Below, one piece after another: positions 16,491 to 25,370 of a DNA stretch of 64,000 nucleotides. Position 1 is the stretch's first letter; each line of letters begins with the position of its first letter. The notes under the pieces are model-generated. The model worked only from the letters and a program-made list of their open reading frames with translations, did no database searches and was not told where the DNA came from. This DNA comes from Methanomicrobiaceae archaeon (GTDB lineage: Archaea > Halobacteriota > Methanomicrobia > Methanomicrobiales > Methanomicrobiaceae): positions 310,001 through 374,000 of the forward strand of contig JARVGI010000001.1 in the NCBI GenBank assembly GCA_029762625.1, given 5' to 3'. The position numbers were made by a program, and so were the translations under genes.

Positions 16491-16590
16491 CGGAATGATG
16501 CAAAGGATTGCTCTACTACGTGTGTTCTGAAGGTTTAAAACCATTGTTACTCGTGCAAGGAACGTCGTGCACAGCGAAAAAAGGAGGGTA

Positions 16591-17220
16591 TCAGATATTT
16601 CCTTCGTGCACCTTGATGCGAGTCGTCACATCGACCTTGAAGCCTGTCATTTCGATGTGGTAGAAGCCGGGTGTACGGACGGTAAATGCCTGTTTCTCCG
16701 AATATCCATAGATGCCCCCGTATCCTTCATCGATGACAAGCGTCCCGGTATTCTTGTCATAGACCTTGAGCGAAAAAACCGCCAGTTCGCTTGGCACCCT
16801 GGTGGTCACCGAAAATTCTTCCTTCTCTCCGTACTGACTTGTTCCTTCTTTTTTGCGCTCGACCATTTCGGGAGAGACCGAATATTCGATGATCATCGGG
16901 GCCATTCTGAGATTGAAACTCCGTGCGACGATGTCATAGTTGAACTGGTGCGATGCGTTGTAGATCTCGACATAGGTCGTCGGCGCCGGCGTGGTCGCCG
17001 GCGGTCTGGCATAGGTCGGCGTCACGCCGGGGGTAGTGGTCGCAATAGGGGTCTCGACGGTCATGTATTCAGGCGTGGATGTCGGTGTTGGCGTCGATGT
17101 CTGCCCCATCCCGAAGAACGTCTCACCGTCCGCACCCTCTGCAATTTCAGCACATCCGGCGCATGCGAGGATGAGGACCAGCATCGCTCCCGCGCACAGT
17201 CCGGCATAAACGGGTTTCAT
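16591..17220 (-). CDS. secreted lipoprotein with Thr/Pro-rich linker
   Basis: A 209-residue predicted lipoprotein. The signal peptide (about residues 5-22) ends in a lipobox LACAGC, making Cys23 the likely lipidated residue. A Thr/Pro-rich low-complexity linker follows (about 40-80), typical of archaeal cell-surface proteins. The C-terminal 125 residues look beta-rich (FNLRMAPMIIEYSVSPEMV; FSLKVYDKNTGTLVIDEGYG) and match no family I recognise. It is monocistronic, with the tRNA-Arg downstream. The function is unknown; a surface-exposed binding or structural role is possible. Confidence 0.7.
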   Translation of the reverse strand: MKPVYAGLCAGAMLVLILACAGCAEIAEGADGETFFGMGQTSTPTPTSTPEYMTVETPIATTTPGVTPTYARPPATTPAPTTYVEIYNASHQFNYDIVARSFNLRMAPMIIEYSVSPEMVERKKEGTSQYGEKEEFSVTTRVPSELAVFSLKVYDKNTGTLVIDEGYGGIYGYSEKQAFTVRTPGFYHIEMTGFKVDVTTRIKVHEGNI

Positions 17221-17297
17221 TGTTAGTTGATAGGCTGATGCTATATAAGGGCTTTACGCATTCATTAAATCAAAATACCATTTGATTATCCATAACG

Positions 17298-18494
17298 TTA
17301 ATACACGATGCGGCGGTGCGCATCCGGCAGGGAATAGTGCCCGATAATACCCCGGTACACATCCGCCGCCGATTCCAGCTGGCTGATGGGGACCTGTTCA
17401 TCGATGGCATGCAGCGAATGCAGGTCGCCAGGCCCGTATTCAAGCACATCGAATCCGGCTTTGCGCAGGTAACGCGCATCGCTTGCAGCCCACTGGACGA
17501 TGGGGCGCGCCGTGTATCCCGTCACCCGCTCGATCTCCCTGCAGGTGACGGCGACGATCTCCGTATCGGACGGGGTGTAACTCGGTGCCGCCATGTTGAG
17601 GGGCGTGATGGCCGCCCGCGCCGCCTGGGCTGCAATCTTTGCCAGCAGGTGCTCGACATCGCACCCCCACGGGATACGTATATCCAGCTCGAGCAAGCAC
17701 TCCTGCGCAATGATATTGGCCTTCTCGCCCCCTTCGATCCTTCCCGGATTGAACGTGATGCGCCGGAGGGCGTCGCCGATGCCGGACAGCCCGAATATCT
17801 CCTCGAGCACCCCCGCCGAATCCTCGATGATGCCGAGCAGCTCTTCATCACCGGAGAATGTCCGGGTATTGAGCAGTTTCATGTATTCGAGCAGATCGAA
17901 CGCCTCCATGACCGCACTCACCCCGATATGCGGGTAGAGAGAGCCGTGGCCCGGTTCGCCGGAAAAATCAAACCTCAGGCGGCAGAGTCCCTTCTGCCCG
18001 ATGGACGGGCAGTGCTGCGGTGTCGGTTCTGCAATGACGCAATCGCAGGGGGAAAGCAGGTTCCGTGAGAGCAGGTAGCGCACCCCGAATTCACCTCCCG
18101 TCTCCTCGTCGCACACGAAGGCAAGGTTGACGCGCGGAACGGCGCCTTCGTTTGCACATTGCCGGAGCGCATGGAGAATGGAGGCACACCCGCCTTTCAT
18201 ATCGGTCGACCCCCGCCCCCAGACACACCCCGCCTCGATGTCTCCCGAAAACGGATGGCGCGTCCATCCGTCGGCGAGGGCCGGAACCACATCCACATGG
18301 CCGCACAGCAGCAGCCGGGTGTCCGGACTGTTGACCACCAGGTTGCAGCGCCCATCACGGTTCCGGGTCACCAGACCCCGGATACCTATCCGATCCAGAA
18401 AATCCTCGATATACTCGATTACATCGGCAGTCCCGCCCGGGGGGTTCTCACTGCGGATCCGGACCAGATCCGCACAGATCTCTGCGACGCCCAT
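17298..18494 (-). CDS. M20 metallopeptidase (ArgE/DapE family deacylase)
   Basis: A 398-residue M20-family zinc hydrolase that removes N-acyl groups from amino acids or short peptides. Metal ligands are visible: LLLCGHVDVVP (His and Asp), GRGSTDMKGG (bridging Asp) and CDEETGGEFG (catalytic and metal Glu). The dimerisation domain lies between about 180 and 290. Candidate activities are N-acetylornithine deacetylase (ArgE) and succinyl-diaminopimelate desuccinylase (DapE). Both arginine and lysine genes are elsewhere in the window but not adjacent, so the substrate stays open. The downstream gap to the lipoprotein gene is 77 nt. Confidence 0.85.
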   Translation of the reverse strand: MGVAEICADLVRIRSENPPGGTADVIEYIEDFLDRIGIRGLVTRNRDGRCNLVVNSPDTRLLLCGHVDVVPALADGWTRHPFSGDIEAGCVWGRGSTDMKGGCASILHALRQCANEGAVPRVNLAFVCDEETGGEFGVRYLLSRNLLSPCDCVIAEPTPQHCPSIGQKGLCRLRFDFSGEPGHGSLYPHIGVSAVMEAFDLLEYMKLLNTRTFSGDEELLGIIEDSAGVLEEIFGLSGIGDALRRITFNPGRIEGGEKANIIAQECLLELDIRIPWGCDVEHLLAKIAAQAARAAITPLNMAAPSYTPSDTEIVAVTCREIERVTGYTARPIVQWAASDARYLRKAGFDVLEYGPGDLHSLHAIDEQVPISQLESAADVYRGIIGHYSLPDAHRRIVY

Positions 18495-18514
18495 GTCCCC
18501 TTCACTCCGGCGGT

Positions 18515-19030
18515 TCAGCGGTTGACCGTCGAGACATACTCGTCGAAGAGCGAGGCGAGTGAGGCGCCGGTATATATCGTATTCAGGAAACTCCTCGAGA
18601 AGAATTCTTCGATGGACTGCACGAAGAACTGCGCCGGGACAGGCCTTGTGCTGTTCGGGTCGAGCACGATGCGGAAGGAACGGTAGCCTGCAGGCGTGTC
18701 CGCATCATAGATCTCCTTCCAGAAGGTGGGCAGCTTCTCGAACCGCTCGGAATGGTATTCCTTGAGCCAGTTGACGAAGCCGGGGAAGTGTACGCGGTCG
18801 CCCATCTTCTCCTCGTCGATCCGCCACCGCATATACTGCATGTTCATGATATTGCGCACAGACTGGAAATTGAAGGACAGGATGCAGAGCGTATAGTCGA
18901 TATGGGCGATCGCGTCGAGGAAATAAAAGTGCAGGACAGGATGAAATTCGGATGGCGATTCCAGTATGAGAGACCTGTCATAAAACCGTCTCAGGATGTT
19001 GAAATATTCGTTCTCCAATGGCATACCCAT
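18515..19030 (-). CDS. conserved-looking protein of unknown function
   Basis: A 171-residue soluble protein rich in aromatic residues (FHPVLHFYFLDAIAHIDYTL; MQYMRWRIDEEKMGD; FVNWLKEYHSERFEKLP). It is predicted mostly helical with no membrane segment, metal motif or nucleotide-binding loop. The ATG at 19030 has an in-frame alternative at 19024. It precedes the M20 peptidase gene by 20 nt on the same strand, so the two are probably co-transcribed. I do not recognise the family and propose no function. Confidence 0.7.
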   Translation of the reverse strand: MGMPLENEYFNILRRFYDRSLILESPSEFHPVLHFYFLDAIAHIDYTLCILSFNFQSVRNIMNMQYMRWRIDEEKMGDRVHFPGFVNWLKEYHSERFEKLPTFWKEIYDADTPAGYRSFRIVLDPNSTRPVPAQFFVQSIEEFFSRSFLNTIYTGASLASLFDEYVSTVNR

Positions 19031-19104
19031 CTATTGTGGATCGATGTACAAAAAGATTTGGGAGTTGACGGCACATATCGCTCCGTCTCACTTTTTAAGG
19101 AATT

Positions 19105-19983
19105 TTAACAGAAATACGCCTCCCGCCGGTCCACTGCTTCCCGGAACAGGGCGGCGAGCTCGTCACCCCTCCTGCCCCTGATATCCACATGGTTGTCATG
19201 CCGGAGCAGACAGGGCTTGAGAAATCCGTCCGACGTCACCCGGAGGCGGTTGCAATGCGAGCAAAACTCGGTATTGTGCAGCGGGCGCACGATCTCGATC
19301 TCCGACCCGTCGAGACAGTACTTCTTCCGGTGGTGCATCCTCCGGGTGATGATCACCTTCGACCGTGAGGCGAGGTCTTTTTCGAGAGGGGTAACATCGG
19401 AATGGTGCGTATCGCCGTCAAACTCCATGAGTTCTATGAGCTGCAGGATCAGGTTGCGGTTGTTGCGAACAAACCCGATGAAATCCTCCACCTCGCCCTC
19501 GTTGATACCCTTGAGCATGACCACGTTGAGTTTGATGGGCGTCAGGTCCGCATCGAGGGCGGCATCGATCCCGGCAAGCACCCGCTCGAGGTACGGCTTT
19601 CCCGTGATCGCCTCGTAGCGGTCCGGCCGGAGGCTGTCGAGGCTGATATTGACTCTGGAGAGACCCGCATCCTTCAGATCCTGCGCGATCGGTGCGAGGA
19701 GCGTACCGTTCGTGGTCATCGACGATTCCATGCTCTCCGGCACCGACGCGACGATCTCTGCCAGATCCCGCCTCAACGTCGGTTCGCCGCCGGTGAACTT
19801 CACGCTCGTCATGTCGAACCCGGCGGCGATGCGGAGTATTTCCGCAATATCGTCTGCGCTCATCTGTTCTTTCGGGGCAACCTCCCCCTCCGCATGGCAG
19901 TATGTGCAGCGGAGGTTGCACGCCGGTGTCAGGCTGATCCTGATATTGGTGACTTTTCTCCCGCAAGAGTCTTCAAGCAGCAT
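19105..19983 (-). CDS. moaA: GTP 3',8-cyclase MoaA
   Basis: A 292-residue radical SAM enzyme catalysing the first step of molybdopterin (pyranopterin) synthesis, needed for tungsten/molybdenum formylmethanofuran and formate dehydrogenases. The N-terminal cluster motif is CNLRCTYC (Cys22, 26, 29). KFTGGEPTLRRDL follows at about 62-74, and the C-terminal second [4Fe-4S] site is in FCSHCNRLRVTSDGFLKPCL. The length is near the archaeal norm. Its start overlaps the end of rlmE by 11 nt, so translation is probably coupled. Confidence 0.93.
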   Translation of the reverse strand: MLLEDSCGRKVTNIRISLTPACNLRCTYCHAEGEVAPKEQMSADDIAEILRIAAGFDMTSVKFTGGEPTLRRDLAEIVASVPESMESSMTTNGTLLAPIAQDLKDAGLSRVNISLDSLRPDRYEAITGKPYLERVLAGIDAALDADLTPIKLNVVMLKGINEGEVEDFIGFVRNNRNLILQLIELMEFDGDTHHSDVTPLEKDLASRSKVIITRRMHHRKKYCLDGSEIEIVRPLHNTEFCSHCNRLRVTSDGFLKPCLLRHDNHVDIRGRRGDELAALFREAVDRREAYFC

Positions 19984-20569
19984 CTCTCGTTCCTCTGAAA
20001 TTCTTTGCTATCACGTATGCTTCAGTGCTCCCTTTTCGTGTGGCCTGTGTGCGGTACACGCGCACCGACCGGAACCGCTCCCTCACCTCGGCGAGGAAAT
20101 CATCGAACTGCTCCCCCTGAAATGCTTTTACCACAAAATTGCCGCCCGGCTTGAGAATGGTGCAGCAGAACCCGAGTGCGTCTTCCGCCAGGCCGATCGA
20201 CCGCGCCTGGTCATAGCTTTTCTGGCCGGAGAGCTTCGGGGCGGCATCGCAGACGACCACGCCAACCTCCCTGACACGGGAGCAGATGTTGTCCTGCACC
20301 GCCTGCTGGGTGAAATCGCCGGTAATGGTGAGTGTGTCCTCCACGCTCGCGATGGGGGTGAGATCGACGCCGATGACCGTTCCTGCCGTGATCTCCCGCA
20401 ATACCTGCAGCCAGCTGCCCGGTGCCGCCCCGAGATCCACGACATTGTCGTCCGGCCGGATCAGCTGGAAGCGCCGTTGAATGTCAAGGAGCTTGTATGC
20501 TGCACGGGAGCGGTAGCCTTCGCTCTTCGCCCTGCGGTGATACCGGTCCCGCCCCCACTGTGAACCCAT
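19973..20569 (-). CDS. rlmE: 23S rRNA (uridine-2'-O-)-methyltransferase RlmE/FtsJ
   Basis: A 198-residue Rossmann-fold methyltransferase that 2'-O-methylates 23S rRNA. Family markers are the basic N-terminus DRYHRRAKSEGYRSRAAYKL, the SAM loop VVDLGAAPGSWLQVL, GVDLTPI, and the catalytic Asp in VCDAAPKLSG with a later Lys in FVVKAFQGE (K-D-K-E tetrad). Length is typical for archaeal RlmE. It is divergent from pcn, so the 106-nt gap between them likely holds promoters in both directions. Confidence 0.93.
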   Translation of the reverse strand: MGSQWGRDRYHRRAKSEGYRSRAAYKLLDIQRRFQLIRPDDNVVDLGAAPGSWLQVLREITAGTVIGVDLTPIASVEDTLTITGDFTQQAVQDNICSRVREVGVVVCDAAPKLSGQKSYDQARSIGLAEDALGFCCTILKPGGNFVVKAFQGEQFDDFLAEVRERFRSVRVYRTQATRKGSTEAYVIAKNFRGTRDAA

Positions 20570-20675
20570 ATTCGTCGACTACCTCGTGTCCGGCAATGCA
20601 CCGGTGCGATGCAAAATGCCAGATATTATTAAAAAATATGGTCATATAATTTATAATACACTTTGTTAAGGGGTA

Positions 20676-21422
20676 ATGATGTTAAAGGCAGATATTGACG
20701 CGGATATTTTCAGGGAAACCATCGATGTGATATCGGCCCTCGTGCCGGAATGCAGGCTTCACGTCGGCGAGAGCGGAATACGAACCCGCGCGGTGGACAC
20801 CGCGAACGTCGCCATGGTCTCCATCGAGCTCTCGGCAGATGCGTTCAATTCTTTTGTCGCCACCGAGGCGGAGCTGGGGATCGACATTGCCAAGATGAAA
20901 AACATCCTTGGAATGATGGGCAAGGGCGATGTCCTGAAGATGGAACTGCCGGATGAGGGACATAAACTGGAGCTTGCCTTCGGGGGCTACAAATACTCCG
21001 TCACCCTTCTCGACGTGAATACCATCAGAAAGGACCCGAACCCGCCGACCATCAACCTCCCCGGCAAAGCGGTGCTCTCCGGGGCCTCGCTCAACAACGC
21101 CGTCAAGGCGGCGGCAGTCATATCAGACAAGATCGCACTCGGGATCGATCCCGATGCGGGTATCTTCTACATGGAGGCAGAAGGTGATACCGACCACATC
21201 CGCCTCGACCTTGGCGGCGATGACCTGATCAGCCTGGAGGCGGCACAGGCGCGTTCGCTCTTCTCCCTCGACTACTTAAAGGACATGGGAAAAGTAATGA
21301 GCAGGGCCGAGAAGGTGGAGGTCCACCTCGGCATCGACCATCCCGTAAAATTCTCCTTTGCAATTGCCGAAGGGAACGGACAGGTGGAGTACCTGCTCGC
21401 TCCCCGCATCGAGGCAGATTGA
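20676..21422 (+). CDS. pcn: DNA polymerase sliding clamp (PCNA)
   Basis: A 248-residue archaeal PCNA, which forms a ring around DNA and tethers polymerases, FEN1 and ligase. Typical segments are the opening MLKADIDADIFRETIDVISALV, the conserved GIDIAKMKNILGMMGKGD loop, and the C-terminal HPVKFSFAIAEGNGQVEYLLAPR. Two tandem ATGs (20676 and 20679) follow AAGGGG. A TATA-like TTTATAATA lies about 20-27 nt upstream. Its stop overlaps the start of priL by one base, so clamp and primase subunit are translationally coupled. Confidence 0.96.
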   Translation: MMLKADIDADIFRETIDVISALVPECRLHVGESGIRTRAVDTANVAMVSIELSADAFNSFVATEAELGIDIAKMKNILGMMGKGDVLKMELPDEGHKLELAFGGYKYSVTLLDVNTIRKDPNPPTINLPGKAVLSGASLNNAVKAAAVISDKIALGIDPDAGIFYMEAEGDTDHIRLDLGGDDLISLEAAQARSLFSLDYLKDMGKVMSRAEKVEVHLGIDHPVKFSFAIAEGNGQVEYLLAPRIEAD

Positions 21423-22453
21423 TGGCAGTGCGGCTGGAACCTGAAGATTTCGCAAAATACCCATTTTTAGAAGAGGCGCAGGATTTCGTTCGCGCCAGAG
21501 GATATACCCTTGAGAAAATCCTCACGTCGAGTTCGGGGAAAATCATCGCCACGAAAGCAGTCGACAGGATCATTGCCGCACTTTCATCAAAGCTCAGGTT
21601 CGATGATACCATCAAACTCGAGTCGGTCGAAAAGGAGATATTGAGCTACTCCATCGCACGAATCCTGATCGTCTGCATCAACAACCGCACGATCACCGAG
21701 AAACTGATGCACTACGAATCCGACCGCGTGCGCTATTTTCTGCACAGGGAGTTGACGGACGAGCGGGGAGACCCGGAGAAAAAGCGCATTATCATGGAAA
21801 AAATCGGGATCGCACCCGACCAGGAAGCGCTCCCGGTGAACGCGTACGTGGAGCTCGCCGCAGGGCTTCGGGACGACGCATGGCGTCTGGTAAACAGGGA
21901 CATCCGGAACGGAATGGTCAGGATACACCCGGAAGAAATCGAATCCATCGTACGGGAAAAACTCCGGATCATCCTGCAGAAAAAACTGCCTCGGGAGGTC
22001 CCCGAAGAGCTATGCTCCCGGGTGCAACCTCTCATCGACCGGATCACGAAGGCCAACCAGGAGCATATCCTGGAAAGCTACGGCGATATCGAAGAGGGGT
22101 ACTTTCCACCCTGCATCACGGCGCTGATCGCCGCCGTGGCATCGGGCGCCAATATCCCCCACACGGGCCGATTCGCCATCACCGCGTTCCTCCATACCAT
22201 CGGCATGCACCCGGCCCAGATCGTGGAGGTATTCTCCCGGGCGCCGGACTTCGATCTCTCCCGGACGGTCTACCAGGTGGAGCATATCTCCGGCAGGAGC
22301 GGCACCGAATACACGCCCCCCTCCTGTGCAACCATGCGCACCTACGGCCTGTGCGTCAACCGGGACGGGTGGTGCGAGCATGTGCACCACCCGCTCTCCT
22401 ATTACCGCGACCGGAAGAAGAAAGAGCAGAAAAAATCAGAGACCCCGGCTTAA
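21422..22453 (+). CDS. priL: DNA primase large subunit PriL
   Basis: A 343-residue non-catalytic primase subunit that carries the Fe-S domain helping PriS start RNA/DNA primers. The four cluster cysteines are visible: Cys231 in YFPPCIT, Cys302 in PPSCATM, Cys311 in GLCVN and Cys318 in GWCEHVHHPLSYY. The start ATG shares its A with the pcn stop (TGATG). No priS is seen in the window. The stop overlaps the stop of a convergent 59-residue membrane protein gene. Confidence 0.93.
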   Translation: MAVRLEPEDFAKYPFLEEAQDFVRARGYTLEKILTSSSGKIIATKAVDRIIAALSSKLRFDDTIKLESVEKEILSYSIARILIVCINNRTITEKLMHYESDRVRYFLHRELTDERGDPEKKRIIMEKIGIAPDQEALPVNAYVELAAGLRDDAWRLVNRDIRNGMVRIHPEEIESIVREKLRIILQKKLPREVPEELCSRVQPLIDRITKANQEHILESYGDIEEGYFPPCITALIAAVASGANIPHTGRFAITAFLHTIGMHPAQIVEVFSRAPDFDLSRTVYQVEHISGRSGTEYTPPSCATMRTYGLCVNRDGWCEHVHHPLSYYRDRKKKEQKKSETPA

Positions 22454-22629
22454 ATCGTTCTGGTGCCCACCCAGACGCCCGCCGCACTCATCACCAGAAT
22501 GAAGACCGAGATGGCCGCAATGTAGGCAAATCCCGCCCCAAGCCCGGTAAGCGGGAATACGATCAGGCACACCAGAAAAATGAACAGGGAGGCGATGGCC
22601 ACTGCGCTGTCAAGAACCCATCCTTTCAT
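22450..22629 (-). CDS. 59-residue two-helix membrane protein
   Basis: A short frame, ATG at 22629 to TAA at 22450. The protein begins MKGWVLDSAVAIASLFIFL and is almost wholly hydrophobic, with two predicted membrane helices (about residues 6-28 and 31-53) ending VWVGTRTI. The length, hydrophobicity and lack of frame disruption support a real gene. Its stop overlaps the priL stop in the convergent arrangement. I see no strong Shine-Dalgarno. No family is recognised. Confidence 0.6.
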   Translation of the reverse strand: MKGWVLDSAVAIASLFIFLVCLIVFPLTGLGAGFAYIAAISVFILVMSAAGVWVGTRTI

Positions 22630-22730
22630 CCGGCAGGATATTGTCCCTCAAGAGGTAAATTTCTATCCATACCACGCCTCTCGCCACGAGCACAAAGGGA
22701 CCGATCGATTTTTGGGTGACAGGGGAAAAC

Positions 22731-23288
22731 ATGTGTGCAATGGACAGAGAGGACGCGCTTTCGCTGCTCAAGGCTTATGTGCATGAGGAGTCGCTGATCA
22801 AGCACTGTCTGGCGACCGCCGCGGTCATGAAAGCTGCCGCCGGGTATCTCGGCGAGGATGCCGCCGCCTGGGAGATCATCGGCATCCTGCACGACATCGA
22901 TTTCGAGCAGGTAGGTGAGGACATGGAACGCCACGGCATTGAAGGAGAGCGGATACTGCTCGAGCACGGGGTGGACGCAAAGATCGCCGCAATCGTGAAG
23001 CGGCACAACCACATGCTCTTCGGCGATTACGAATCGCCTGCAGAGATCGCGTTGCAGGCGGCAGACAGCGTCTCCGGGCTGATCATCGCCTGTGCTCTCG
23101 TAAAAGGGGGTGAGCTGACCGCCGTCACGCCGAAAACGGTGAAAAAGAAATTCAAGGAGAAGAGTTTCGCCGCTGGCTGCGAGCGTGACCGGATACGGTC
23201 GATAGAGCCCCTGATCGAACTTCCCACCTTCTACCAGCTTGCCATCGACGGGCTTATCACGATCAGGGATGAACTGGGGCTCACCTGA
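22731..23288 (+). CDS. HD-domain phosphohydrolase
   Basis: A protein of about 185 residues with an HD-superfamily fold: HCLATAAVMKAAA, then the metal-binding ILHDIDFEQ and, near residue 115, ALQAADSVSGL, giving H...HD...D ligands. Members hydrolyse nucleotide or other phosphate esters; the substrate here is unknown. I chose the ATG at 22731, 4 nt after AGGGGA; a GTG at 22716 and an ATG at 22740 are also in frame. ThiN and rpS17e genes follow closely on the same strand (22 and 6 nt), suggesting one transcript. Confidence 0.8.
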   Translation: MCAMDREDALSLLKAYVHEESLIKHCLATAAVMKAAAGYLGEDAAAWEIIGILHDIDFEQVGEDMERHGIEGERILLEHGVDAKIAAIVKRHNHMLFGDYESPAEIALQAADSVSGLIIACALVKGGELTAVTPKTVKKKFKEKSFAAGCERDRIRSIEPLIELPTFYQLAIDGLITIRDELGLT

Positions 23289-23310
23289 CCGGCAGGAGGG
23301 GACCGGTGCA

Positions 23311-23868
23311 ATGATTTCGGATGAAGAAAAGGACAGTATTCTCAGGGATCTCGAGTTTGCGGTGTTGCTTCTCGTCGAGCATATGGATCCCGCATTGATA
23401 CCCGAGGTGGGGTCGAATATCGTTTACGCCCTCCCGGGTGCAACGGAGCCCGGGCAGGTGGCAGGCGTCTTCGGCAGGATTGTATCTCTCAAGGGGCGTG
23501 TCCACCCGGTGGGAGAGGTCGGGTTCGGGGCGAGCGACCATATCGCCCGTGTCGCCCTCACCGCAATGCGGTTCGAGCCGGCGGTCCGCAGCGCAGCAAA
23601 TATCCGCTTTTCCGAGGAGACGGTGGAGCTGCTCAAAAGCCTCCTCTTCGAAGTATGCGAATTCGACCGGACGAAAGAGCCGCCCGGGGTCAAAACGATG
23701 GACTGGGGCGTTGCGTTCTGCTGCAGGGAGGGGGTGCCGGATGCCATCGCGGATCGCGGCGCGATCGGCAAGGAGCCGATGATCCGCATCCTTGGCGAGG
23801 ATCCTGAACACGTGGCACGCAATATTATTAAGCTGTCAGGGCGCATTAAGAATACAACTCTAGGATAG
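23311..23868 (+). CDS. ThiN-family thiamine-phosphate synthase domain protein
   Basis: A 185-residue protein matching the ThiN domain, which replaces ThiE in many archaea and joins HMP-PP with the thiazole phosphate. Characteristic segments are LIPEVGSNIVYALPGATEPGQVAGVFGRIV, GEVGFGASDHIARVALTAMRF and SAANIRFSEETVELLKS. It stands alone, without the ThiD kinase or an HTH domain to which ThiN is often fused, so either biosynthesis or ligand sensing is possible. The ATG at 23311 follows a GGAGGGG string by about 10 nt. Confidence 0.75.
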   Translation: MISDEEKDSILRDLEFAVLLLVEHMDPALIPEVGSNIVYALPGATEPGQVAGVFGRIVSLKGRVHPVGEVGFGASDHIARVALTAMRFEPAVRSAANIRFSEETVELLKSLLFEVCEFDRTKEPPGVKTMDWGVAFCCREGVPDAIADRGAIGKEPMIRILGEDPEHVARNIIKLSGRIKNTTLG

Positions 23869-23874
23869 GTCTCC

Positions 23875-24066
23875 ATGGGAATCAAACCGACGTATATCAA
23901 GACTCTGAGCGAGGAACTCCTGGCCAAACACGGCAACAGGTTCGGCAAAGACTTCGAAGAAAACAAACAGGCTGTCTCCGAAGTTACGGTTATCGAGAGC
24001 AAACGGGTCAGGAACCGGGTTGCAGGCAACATCACGAGAAGGGTCAACCGGAAGAAACACAGATAA
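23875..24066 (+). CDS. rps17e: 30S ribosomal protein S17e
   Basis: A 63-residue basic protein of the archaeal/eukaryotic S17e family and part of the small subunit. It shows the family pattern: GIKPTYIKTLSEELLAKHG, FGKDFEENKQAVSE, then the basic tail SKRVRNRVAGNITRRVNRK. It has normal archaeal length. It begins 6 nt after the ThiN stop. Confidence 0.92.
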   Translation: MGIKPTYIKTLSEELLAKHGNRFGKDFEENKQAVSEVTVIESKRVRNRVAGNITRRVNRKKHR

Positions 24067-24494
24067 GCGGTGAATGTCCCGCACATTTACGCAGGTGCCG
24101 TGGGGTCGGGGCAGCATCGGATACCGGACCGATTCAGGACATATTTTTCCAATCGTGGTACGTGAGCAGTACGCATATGGCTGTGCATGCCGGACGGATG
24201 GTTGGCACACCCCCGTTGCGTTGGGATGCACCCGGCACGGATGATGCGGCAGATCCACCGCCGATCCTGTATGTCCGGAAAGGATACCGGCGTTGTGCGG
24301 TGGCAGCAGGTATCGACTCTTCAGCGTCCCCCCGTCCGTGAAACCGGAACTTTGATACCTTTTTGAATGATGAACGAATAGTATTCATACCCATGGGGAT
24401 CCTCCGTGCATGCAGTTCCTAAAAACGGCATCACTCGTTGCGGAGCTCTCCTGAGGCATACACCCTCCGGGGTGCGAACAAGGTGACACATAGC
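24067..24494. other. 428-nt intergenic region before dapA
   Basis: No credible gene, tRNA or hairpin terminator was seen. Near its right end lies a perfect 11-bp palindrome GAATAGTATTC (24376-24386), which could be an operator or part of the promoter of the dapA-dapB transcript. The last 100 nt are a long untranslated leader or contain an unrecognised element. Confidence 0.4.
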
Positions 24495-25370
24495 ATGTTT
24501 CAAGGCGTTCTTCCTGCAATAATTACCCCGTTTCAGGATACTCCCGAACGGGATCTTGATATCGAGGGCCTCAGGTCGAATATCAGGTTTCTTCTCTCGC
24601 AGGGGATTCACGGCATCGTCCCCTGCGGCTCGACCGGCGAATCGGCCACGCTCACGTTCGAAGAGCACGAGACGGTGATCGGGGAGACAATCGATGTCGT
24701 CGACGACAGGGTGCCGGTGCTCGCGGGGACGGGGTCCAACAACACCGCGGAAGCGCTCCGCTTTACAAAGGCCGCAAAGGATCAGGGGGCGGACGGCGTG
24801 CTCGTCATCAGCCCCTACTATAACAAGCCGAACCGGTCGGGGCTGATCAAGCATTACACGGCGCTCGCGGATCTCGATATCCCCGTCATTCTCTATAATG
24901 TGCCGGGAAGAACCGGCCAGAATCTCCTCCCGGATCTCGTCGCCGAACTCGCCGCCCACCCGAATATCGTCGGGATCAAGGAGGCCAGCGGCAACATCTC
25001 CCAGGTATCGGACATTCTTGAAAAAACACGTGACGAGGAGTTCGTGGTGCTCTCGGGCGACGATGCAATGACGCTGCCCATCCTCGCTCTCGGGGGCCAC
25101 GGCGTCATCTCGGTGGCGGCGAACGTCGTGCCGCGGCTGATGGCGGAGATGTACGAGTCTTTCGGAGCCGGCGACCTTGATGCAGCCCGGCAGCTTCATT
25201 TCAGGATGGGTCCGCTCTTCCGGGGAATGTTCATCGACACCAATCCCATTCCGGTGAAGACGGCCGCAGGCCTGCGGGGCATGGCGGCAGGACCGGTCAG
25301 GCTGCCGCTTGACGGCCTTGACCAGCCGAAGATAGAAGATCTGAAGAAGGTGCTGGCAAACTATGACTAG
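24495..25370 (+). CDS. dapA: 4-hydroxy-tetrahydrodipicolinate synthase DapA
   Basis: A 291-residue class I aldolase condensing pyruvate with aspartate semialdehyde, the committed step of lysine/diaminopimelate synthesis. Features: GVLPAIITPF at the N-terminus, GSTGESATLT (substrate loop), YNVPGRTGQNL with the relay Tyr, and the Schiff-base lysine in IVGIKEASGN. The ATG at 24495 follows AAGGTGA. It overlaps dapB by 8 nt and heads a dapA-dapB-ferredoxin-asd-alba string. Confidence 0.96.
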   Translation: MFQGVLPAIITPFQDTPERDLDIEGLRSNIRFLLSQGIHGIVPCGSTGESATLTFEEHETVIGETIDVVDDRVPVLAGTGSNNTAEALRFTKAAKDQGADGVLVISPYYNKPNRSGLIKHYTALADLDIPVILYNVPGRTGQNLLPDLVAELAAHPNIVGIKEASGNISQVSDILEKTRDEEFVVLSGDDAMTLPILALGGHGVISVAANVVPRLMAEMYESFGAGDLDAARQLHFRMGPLFRGMFIDTNPIPVKTAAGLRGMAAGPVRLPLDGLDQPKIEDLKKVLANYD

